Origin: Heliocidaris erythrogramma
Lineage: Eukaryota; Echinodermata; Echinoidea; Camarodonta; Echinometridae
DNA: 64,000 bases
Direction of reading: 5' to 3'
Assembly (NCBI GenBank): GCA_025617745.1
Contig: CM046856.1
Span: 30,932,208 to 30,996,207, forward strand
In this document: piece by piece, positions 61,201 through 64,000 of the stretch
Numbering within the stretch: position 1 is the first letter of the stretch
How the letters are laid out: the number at the start of each line of letters is the position of its first letter
Translations under genes and position numbers: made by a program
Notes under the pieces: generated by a model
Databases searched by the model: none
Told to the model about the DNA's origin: nothing
What the model saw: only the letters and a program-made list of their open reading frames with translations

Positions 61201-63549
61201 ACAAGAATCTAACTTCAACAAATAGGACCGACCGATGGGCAGTATTTAAATCACTATAAGCATACATGACAAGATTCACAGGTGTTTTCTTTTCTGCTGT
61301 TGTTGTTGCAAACACCTTAGTGCTATGAGCACATAATCTTCATCGAATGATACTGAAAGAAATGCAAAATGGTATTTTTTATAGGGGAGGTAGGGTTTGA
61401 ATAGGGGCCACCTTTTGATCTGAAGTTGTGAAGTTGAGACATTCTGTTTGGTGTAACACAAAATGAAGACAGAAAAACTACAAACTTCCAATCTATACTG
61501 ACCTCAAGATATCCCCTCCAGTGAGATTGAGCAAGACCTCGTAAGCTCTGAACTCTGCCTCGTTGGGACAGAAGACGCCCTCATCGGCCAGATCGTGGTA
61601 GAACTGCTTGAGACTCTGTAGGCACTTGGTCAAGTTCTCGTTGTTGATCTTAGGGTCAAAGGCCATATGGCCTTCCTCACAGAGTCGATATGAGCAGTAG
61701 ATATGAAACCTGAAGTCATAAATGAGCAATGAAATAAATTTTACAAAATCACCTTTTGGCCACTGTTACGATATTATTAATAATAATATGGGGACTTACA
61801 TGTCATCAATCCTGCATGAAATATGCAGTGGTGCACTTCAAGCTTCATTATATTTATCCTTCATATAGCAGGGCTGCCATACAAGATGCATAAGGCATCC
61901 ATCATGAACCCATTTACTAAACCAGGGTTGAGAGAGGCAAATGTAGATAAGGTCTTGCCCACAAACATGAGTACCTTTCCTGGGTTCCTCAGACCAGTTG
62001 ATCTGCAGTCCAGGGTACATTCACATGACCTTAGACCCCGCTATGAATATGATTTTACTCCATGACTCCTGCAATCTTTCAGAGGTTTCACCCACACATT
62101 CAGAACATGAACACATTGTCAGGGATACCAGTTGGTTTTACCCAATTAACCAGAAGAGATACCTTTAAATACAATAAGGTTTGTATACTATTATTCCTGA
62201 GAAAAAAAAACAAAGCAGAGAAATAACCTCAAAACAGGTATGCTTGAATTTACAATGTCAATACATATATGTGTGTGTGCACTGCTTCCATTTCTTTGTA
62301 TCACAATCTTTATCAATACCTCTATTACATGACAAAATATACCTTGCACATTTCTCCATGAGGTCCACAGCTGTAGTCCCACACAGTTGTTGCTGCGTTA
62401 TCTCCTTGCGGATGCTCCTGGTTCGGTTCCATAGGAAATCAAACCAGTCTGCCCAGCTCCTCCCATCGCCACCCACCCCAGTGGGCTCTCGATTCATGAT
62501 CACTCCCATCAAGTAGTTCATGGTCAGGTCCAGGACTGATGGAGGTCGAAGTTCAGAGGGCAATGGCTCCTCCTGTTCGGGAGAAGAGTGATGCTTGTAT
62601 ACATTCTTCCTTTACCAAATTTCATCGTGTCTTCCATTAATCAGATATGCATACATAAACTTTGACTGATAGAATAGATATTTGTCACCAAAATTCCGTG
62701 GACAAATTCTATACCAATGAATTAAATATGCAAAGGATGTGAATTAAATATGCAAAGGATGTGAATATCTCTATGGTGGGCATGCCACTATTCAAGATTG
62801 TTCTGAATTTCTAATAATTAATCACTTCTGTTCCACTAGGATTGTGAACAATCATCCAAACTTTCCAGAGTAAAATGTTGGGTCTTAAATCTCTGTTGCA
62901 GTGTCAAATTTGACTTTGAATATTTTCTATATGAACAATATTCACAACGGATAAGCCTGTTTTTAATTCAGGACAAAACAAAAAGCTATTTTCAATCCAG
63001 GCATACAGTAAAAGGTTAATATTCTTTGGCAGGATCTGCTGCCCACGGCAAGAAAAGAGTTAAAATTGCATAATAGCATAAAACACATTCGTCTAAGACG
63101 TTATTTTGATTGTGCTGATCAAGCCAACTATTGTTCAACAGGATTCATGCCGCTCTGAGCAGGTAACAAAAGCCCCGTACCAGATACGCCCGCCCCTGAA
63201 ATTGTCACACAGACGTTCAGTATGCACTCATTATGCACTCATATGTCTGTGTGCATTGTTGCATAGGAGATACGAAGTTCGAACATTTTTTTTTTCTTTC
63301 TTTTTGCTCACTGCGGCTTGAATCCCAATGAATTGAACAATAGTTGGCTTGATCCACACAATCAAAACGACGCCTTGTGTGAGCCAGGCTTCTTGGTCGG
63401 CCCAAGTTATGGGATGATGCCATTTCTAGAGCAATGTGCCCATTTTGTTTTACATTAAAGTGAGCCTTGTTTACCTGATCTGCGGATGACCTGCTGTACT
63501 CCTTGACCGCCCTCGTGTGACTGACAGGAGGATTCTCGCCTTTTTCTAC
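38602..63549 (-). CDS. MCM3AP: GANP/MCM3AP: SAC3-domain scaffold of TREX-2 (26 exons in window, 5' end outside)
   Basis: The protein organises TREX-2 at the nuclear pore, coupling transcription to mRNA export with PCID2, DSS1, ENY2 and centrin. Exons W1-W26, listed individually, join without a stop into 1,381 residues. The SAC3/GANP domain starts with [12 protein letters not shown] and [14 protein letters not shown] (residues 13-40) and runs to about 350; key blocks are [57 protein letters not shown] and [18 protein letters not shown] Gln/Glu-rich linker with tandem 22-residue repeats follows (350-464). A long helical region (465-675) ends [16 protein letters not shown] and corresponds to the centrin/ENY2-binding segment. 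The GANP C-terminal domain (about 690-1381) ends with [10 protein letters not shown] and [11 protein letters not shown], like vertebrate GANP. The N-terminal FG region and RRM must lie to the right of the window. Orthology rests on remembered family sequence but is clear. Confidence 0.93.
38788..39022. repeat. (GA)n, (GGAA)n and (GA)n microsatellite block
   Basis: It begins 6 bp from exon W26, so on the minus strand the W26 splice acceptor is preceded by a CT/TTCC tract over 200 bp long. This is an extreme polypyrimidine tract. Confidence 0.92.
39933..40053 (-). CDS. MCM3AP: MCM3AP exon W25
   Basis: Acceptor TTTACTCCAG, donor GTAGGC; phase 2 in, 0 out. Encodes [18 protein letters not shown], then [10 protein letters not shown]. 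Confidence 0.9.
40186..41726. repeat. 26-bp minisatellite, about 60 units, with higher-order repeats
   Basis: The consensus unit is CAGATTAAATCT, TCTAGTTTAGTTTT in sequence. Variants include AATTTT, ACTTTT, GCTTAG, AGATAAAATC and a shortened unit missing six bases (CTAGTTTACAGATTAAATC). The variants recur in the same order: AGTTTAATTT at 40,531, 40,864 and 41,400, and TTAGATAAAA at 40,671, 41,004 and 41,540, giving spacings of 333 and 536 bp. The array lies in the MCM3AP intron between W24 and W25. Confidence 0.95.
42208..42399. mobile_element. MITE-like element with TIR TACAGTCAAACCTGTCT
   Basis: The left end is TACAGTCAAACCTGTCTTAA with AGACCACC, and the inverted right end contains CAGAAACCTGTCTATGAAGG with CCACC. 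The same ends occur at 53,565-53,729. It stops about 20 bp from the W24 splice donor. Confidence 0.7.
42420..42638 (-). CDS. MCM3AP: MCM3AP exon W24
   Basis: Acceptor GCTATCCCAG, donor GTATTG; phase 2 in and out. Encodes [20 protein letters not shown], a basic/acidic helix [16 protein letters not shown], then [16 protein letters not shown]. Confidence 0.9.
43205..43238. repeat. Run of 34 G
   Basis: An uninterrupted G homopolymer on the plus strand (C on the MCM3AP sense strand), 71 bp past the W23 donor. GTT repeats follow on the left (43,105-43,135). The length may be unreliable in the assembly. Confidence 0.9.
43310..43439 (-). CDS. MCM3AP: MCM3AP exon W23
   Basis: Acceptor TTTTCTTCAG, donor GTGAGT; phase 1 in, 2 out. 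Encodes [20 protein letters not shown], then [17 protein letters not shown]. Confidence 0.9.
44135..44298 (-). CDS. MCM3AP: MCM3AP exon W22
   Basis: Acceptor TTTCGTGCAG, donor GTGAGA; phase 2 in, 1 out. Encodes [20 protein letters not shown], then [19 protein letters not shown]. The bases GGTGAGATGG occur at both exon edges. Confidence 0.88.
44986..45070 (-). CDS. MCM3AP: MCM3AP exon W21
   Basis: Acceptor TCTCTTTCAG, donor GTAATT; phase 1 in, 2 out. Encodes [19 protein letters not shown], then [10 protein letters not shown] small exon recovered from splice signals and frame. Confidence 0.85.
45484..45585 (-). CDS. MCM3AP: MCM3AP exon W20
   Basis: Acceptor TTTTGTTTAG, donor GTATGC; phase 1 in and out. 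Encodes [20 protein letters not shown], then [13 protein letters not shown]. Confidence 0.88.
46617..46740 (-). CDS. MCM3AP: MCM3AP exon W19
   Basis: Acceptor TTATTTCCAG, donor GTGATT; phase 0 in, 1 out. Encodes [20 protein letters not shown], then [22 protein letters not shown] is a conserved GANP block. Confidence 0.92.
47315..47476 (-). CDS. MCM3AP: MCM3AP exon W18
   Basis: The acceptor TTTGCTCAG is the one that keeps frame; upstream AGs in the open stretch do not. Donor GTCAGT. Phase 0. Encodes [13 protein letters not shown], then [14 protein letters not shown] and [11 protein letters not shown]. Confidence 0.88.
48115..48183. repeat. Degenerate telomere-like (CCTAA)n tract
   Basis: CTAACCTAACCCTAAACCTA and related units cover about 70 bp in an MCM3AP intron; imperfect interstitial telomere-type repeats. 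Confidence 0.7.
48241..48471 (-). CDS. MCM3AP: MCM3AP exon W17
   Basis: Acceptor ATTTTTCAG, donor GTTAGC; phase 0. Encodes [20 protein letters not shown], then [19 protein letters not shown] and [18 protein letters not shown]. The LPILLSV strand matches the GANP C-terminal domain. Confidence 0.92.
48545..48800. repeat. (TC)n-rich microsatellite
   Basis: Interrupted TCTC/TGTC repeats in the MCM3AP intron next to W17; produces spurious Ser/Leu-rich frames. Confidence 0.9.
49247..49399 (-). CDS. MCM3AP: MCM3AP exon W16
   Basis: Acceptor ATACATGTAG, donor GTAAGA; phase 0. Encodes [20 protein letters not shown], then [18 protein letters not shown]; the hydrophobic strand IILIVHG corresponds to a core strand of the C-terminal domain. 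Confidence 0.92.
49427..49545. repeat. GGGA/GA microsatellite
   Basis: Interrupted GGGA and GA repeats beginning 28 bp from exon W16 on its acceptor side. Confidence 0.9.
49948..50257 (-). CDS. MCM3AP: MCM3AP exon W15
   Basis: Acceptor TTGCTCTGCAG, donor GTAAGT; phase 2 in, 0 out. Encodes [18 protein letters not shown], then [27 protein letters not shown] and [16 protein letters not shown] and YWKLV are conserved GANP blocks. Confidence 0.93.
50869..51078 (-). CDS. MCM3AP: MCM3AP exon W14
   Basis: Acceptor CCAATTCAG, donor GTAAGT; phase 2 in and out. Encodes [20 protein letters not shown], the basic end of the helical centrin/ENY2-binding region, then a Pro/Arg-rich linker. Confidence 0.9.
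51506..51590. repeat. Near-perfect 85-bp hairpin
   Basis: ATATCGTCGGCCTTATGCCA, then AAAGGGCCTTA, is followed after about 18 bp by its inverse with two differences. About 90 bp to its right is the Helitron-like element. It may be a MITE or a complete small palindrome. Confidence 0.85.
51681..53255 (-). mobile_element. Non-autonomous Helitron-like element, copy 2
   Basis: On the minus strand it starts TTGTATCCCCCGGCAG after host A, and ends in the hairpin GCATTGC/GCAATGC, ACATTT and CTAG before host T. It is nearly identical to copy 1 at 8,527 (about three differences in the last 140 bp), with nine rather than ten internal units and a shorter (CGG)n run. It lies in the MCM3AP intron between W13 and W14, in the same direction as the gene. 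Confidence 0.76.
53307..53510 (-). CDS. MCM3AP: MCM3AP exon W13
   Basis: Acceptor TTCCTGCAG, donor GTATGT; phase 2 in and out. Encodes [20 protein letters not shown], then [13 protein letters not shown] and [17 protein letters not shown]. Long charged helix. The Helitron-like element ends 52 bp beyond its donor. Confidence 0.92.
53565..53729. mobile_element. MITE-like element with TIR TACAGTGAAACCTGT
   Basis: The left end is TACAGTGAAACCTGTATG, then AAAGACCAC; the inverted right end is TACAGTCAACCTGCTTTAGC, then AACCACC. Related to the element at 42,208. Internal repeats of AAGGGARACAGAAAA and GTCTTTMTAGACA type. Confidence 0.7.
54004..54141 (-). CDS. MCM3AP: MCM3AP exon W12
   Basis: Acceptor TTTTTTTCAG, donor GTATGT; phase 2 in and out. 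Encodes [20 protein letters not shown], then [19 protein letters not shown]. Coiled-coil-like. Confidence 0.92.
54587..54807 (-). CDS. MCM3AP: MCM3AP exon W11
   Basis: Acceptor CACCTTTTAG, donor GTAAGA; phase 0 in, 2 out. Encodes [20 protein letters not shown], then [18 protein letters not shown] and [11 protein letters not shown]. Two diverged copies of its first 42 bp lie just upstream. Confidence 0.92.
54975..55036 (-). pseudogene. Partial copy of exon W11 start
   Basis: The minus strand reads [20 protein letters not shown] after TTTGGAG. It aligns with W11 (GATCTCACYAA, then GCTGTTCTTGGAGG). There is no good donor, so it is probably a dead exon duplicate. Confidence 0.6.
55070..55111 (-). 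pseudogene. Second partial copy of exon W11 start
   Basis: After ATCTTTAG the minus strand reads [13 protein letters not shown], alignable with [13 protein letters not shown] of W11. No clear donor follows. Confidence 0.5.
55219..55285 (-). pseudogene. Frame-broken fourth mini-exon copy
   Basis: It keeps acceptor TTTGCACAG and donor GTGGGT, but is 67 bp instead of 66 because of one extra base near its start. Including it would shift the frame and wreck everything after W10. It is therefore either skipped or a switch to a truncated protein. Confidence 0.7.
55345..55410 (-). CDS. MCM3AP: MCM3AP mini-exon W10 (tandem duplicate)
   Basis: Acceptor ATTTCCACAG, donor GTAGGT; exactly 66 bp, phase 0 in and out. 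Encodes [18 protein letters not shown], then ISSG, a copy of the last 22 residues of W8. The intron to W9 is only 58 bp. Optional use would not disturb the frame. Confidence 0.65.
55469..55534 (-). CDS. MCM3AP: MCM3AP mini-exon W9 (tandem duplicate)
   Basis: Acceptor TTTGCACAG, donor GTAGGT; 66 bp, phase 0. Encodes [18 protein letters not shown], then ISSG. It differs from W10 at one residue. Separated from W8 by a 58-bp intron. Confidence 0.68.
55593..55804 (-). CDS. MCM3AP: MCM3AP exon W8 (parent of the mini-exons)
   Basis: Acceptor ACCTATTAAAG, donor GTAGGT; phase 1 in, 0 out. Encodes [20 protein letters not shown], a tandem [12 protein letters not shown] stretch, then [18 protein letters not shown] and VSPE, the segment that was duplicated downstream. 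Confidence 0.88.
56662..56813. mobile_element. Palindromic MITE family P1, copy 6
   Basis: CTGGGCCCTGTTTCATGAAA on the left and TTTTATGAAACGGGGCCC on the right; core TCTGCTCTCAGCAAATCAGA, so the CCAAT of other copies is lost. MCM3AP intron W7-W8. Confidence 0.82.
56988..57096 (-). CDS. MCM3AP: MCM3AP exon W7
   Basis: Acceptor ATTTTGTAG, donor GTATGG; phase 0 in, 1 out. Encodes [20 protein letters not shown], a conserved stretch closing the SAC3 region, then [14 protein letters not shown]. Confidence 0.92.
57158..57490 (-). mobile_element. tRNA-derived SINE in MCM3AP intron W6-W7
   Basis: On the minus strand: A box TAGTTGAGTGG (57,472-57,482), B box GGGTTCGATCC (57,429-57,439), then CAAGGCATTTTTCTACATTG, and a 3' end GGCGCTATATAAATCC with an (ATT)n tail. 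A tRNA-Leu/Ser-like head is likely. It differs from the SINE at 14,041 in the body. Confidence 0.85.
57680..57829 (-). CDS. MCM3AP: MCM3AP exon W6
   Basis: Acceptor TATCGTGCAG, donor GTAAGT; phase 0. Encodes [20 protein letters not shown], then [16 protein letters not shown]; the winged-helix-like end of the SAC3 domain. Confidence 0.93.
58390..58552 (-). CDS. MCM3AP: MCM3AP exon W5
   Basis: Acceptor TATATACAG, donor GTGGAG; phase 2 in, 0 out. Encodes [20 protein letters not shown], then [17 protein letters not shown] of the SAC3 domain. Confidence 0.93.
58627..58948. repeat. Local tandem duplication with an inserted exon-edge copy
   Basis: A block of about 110 bp (ACAAAGGGGTCCAGAACGAA to AAAGTTAAATAG) occurs at 58,627 and 58,839. 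Between the copies are a 70-bp copy of the W2 exon/intron edge and a perfect 22-bp palindrome at 58,815-58,836. Confidence 0.88.
58739..58808 (-). pseudogene. 70-bp copy of the W2 acceptor region inside another intron
   Basis: Matches 62,551-62,620 with a single difference: 22 bp of W2 coding sequence plus 48 bp of its upstream intron with the CCCGAACAG acceptor. It lies in the intron between W4 and W5, in the same strand sense, so it is a potential decoy splice acceptor. Confidence 0.88.
59206..60712 (-). mobile_element. Second family of Helitron-like element
   Basis: Minus strand: starts TTTTTATGCCTCCGCCCACC, which pairs with the nearby GGTGGGTGCCGGAGGCAT, and ends with hairpin CGACCGCG/CGCGGTCG, AATATTCAT and CTAG before host T; host A precedes the start. 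Inside are seven tandem units of about 168 bp and a (GGACGGACGCAC)n tract (60,598-60,655). It has the same architecture as the elements at 8,527 and 51,681 but unrelated sequence. No Rep/helicase. MCM3AP intron W4-W5. Confidence 0.7.
60947..61060 (-). CDS. MCM3AP: MCM3AP exon W4
   Basis: Acceptor GATGTTTCAG, donor GTAGCC; phase 2 in and out. Encodes [20 protein letters not shown], then [15 protein letters not shown], a SAC3 signature. No long open frame marks it; recovered from similarity and splice sites. Confidence 0.92.
61503..61709 (-). CDS. MCM3AP: MCM3AP exon W3
   Basis: Acceptor ATGACTTCAG, donor GTCAGT; phase 2 in and out. Encodes [20 protein letters not shown], then [19 protein letters not shown], the most conserved part of the SAC3 domain. 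Confidence 0.95.
62343..62572 (-). CDS. MCM3AP: MCM3AP exon W2
   Basis: Acceptor TCCCGAACAG, donor GTATAT; phase 0 in, 2 out. Encodes [20 protein letters not shown], a Gly-rich insert (TGVGGDGRS), then [20 protein letters not shown] and LMEKCAR. Confidence 0.95.
63097..63372. repeat. Fold-back element, about 65-bp arms
   Basis: The left arm has GATTGTGCTGATCAAGCCAA then CTATTGTTCAA; the right arm has TTGAACAATAG then TTGGCTTGATCCACACAATC, its inverse. Arms are separated by about 140 bp. MCM3AP intron W1-W2. Confidence 0.8.
63475..63549 (-). CDS. MCM3AP: MCM3AP exon W1 (start of SAC3 domain)
   Basis: Acceptor ATACATGCAG, donor GTAAAC; phase 0. Encodes [20 protein letters not shown], then [17 protein letters not shown] followed by EEPLP is nearly invariant in GANP. 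Upstream exons are outside the window. Confidence 0.92.
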
Positions 63550-63764
63550 CTGCATGTATAATGAAAGGAAACAGAACACATAATTAACTACTAGTATAAT
63601 ATTCTTGTTATATGTAGAAGGGCTGAACACTAACAGGGATTTGGTACACATTGGCCTCCCAAATTTTTAATTAAGGACCCCCAAACTCTTGCAGTTTAAA
63701 CAAGGGGCACATACATACAGAACCTAAAACTTCTAATCCAGACCCTGTTAAAAAGTTAGTGTAA

Positions 63765-64000
63765 GTCCTGTATATAGCGCTTATTACATCCACAATGTCT
63801 CAAAATTCCTATAAGGTAGGTCATCCCCGTCATCAGATTTTGCCTGCACCCATCGTATGCCCATTCTGCACTCCCTGGAGAGCATTCAAGTAAGTCACCA
63901 TTTTACAGGTGCACATAATGCTGATCAAACCATAATGATGTCCGCATTTAATAGTGGGTAGAGAGGCAATGCAGATAAAATGCATTACTTTAGGACATAA
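63765..64000 (-). mobile_element. tRNA-SINE, cut by the window edge
   Basis: TATAGCGCTTATTACATC at the left and TAGAGAGGCAATGCAGATAA near the right parallel the SINE at 57,158 in the same orientation; the tRNA-like head would lie beyond 64,000. Confidence 0.65.

Noticed and set aside
61870..62065. Another tRNA-SINE
   Set aside because: GAGAGGCAAATGTAGATAAG and TCTTGCCCAC recall the SINE body, but no promoter boxes or tail could be placed; too weak to annotate.

Overview
This is animal genomic DNA: AT-rich, two multi-exon genes with GT-AG introns, and a very dense load of non-LTR retrotransposons, tRNA-derived SINEs, fold-back and other small DNA elements, Helitron-like elements and microsatellites. 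The repeat style (many short palindromic elements beginning GTTTCATAAAAC, G-tract-rich hAT-like elements) and the two proteins fit an echinoderm best, probably a sea urchin. The species assignment is inference.

Layout. Positions 1-23,200 hold no host gene that I can support. The core of this stretch is a tandem triplication (about 3.77-19.5 kb) of a unit built around a decayed minus-strand reverse-transcriptase fragment. Copies B and C were later torn open by other elements: a Helitron-like element, a SINE fragment, a small hAT-like element, a 2.7-kb LINE, a 2.1-kb composite insertion and a 2.6-kb hAT-like element. For most of these the empty target site can be read in a sister copy. Positions 23,225-34,230 (+) carry a complete seven-exon alpha-carbonic anhydrase gene, predicted secreted and GPI-anchored, with an eight-Asp run before the anchor signal. 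Its introns hold four copies of one palindromic MITE family, a retrotransposon 3' end, and a 62-bp hAT MITE with a perfect 8-bp target duplication.

Positions 34,231-38,601 are the tail-to-tail gap between the two genes, filled with fold-back elements and an RTE-like relic. Positions 38,602-63,549 (-) carry 26 exons of a GANP/MCM3AP orthologue, the scaffold of the TREX-2 mRNA export complex. The 5' part (FG-repeat region, RRM and promoter) lies beyond the right edge. All 26 exons join in a single open frame (4,146 nt, 1,381 residues plus stop), which supports the model.

Most notable: GANP contains a tandem array of 66-bp mini-exons with 58-bp introns, copied from the end of a larger exon, plus a frame-breaking fourth copy. 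A 26-bp minisatellite with higher-order structure sits in another GANP intron. Two unrelated Helitron-like families both carry an AGGTCA-type direct repeat (nuclear-receptor DR1) in nearly every internal tandem unit.

The two host genes have unrelated jobs (CO2 hydration outside the cell; mRNA export at the nuclear pore), and nothing suggests they cooperate. Exon limits are read by eye from splice signals, frame continuity and remembered family similarity. No transcript or database evidence was available.
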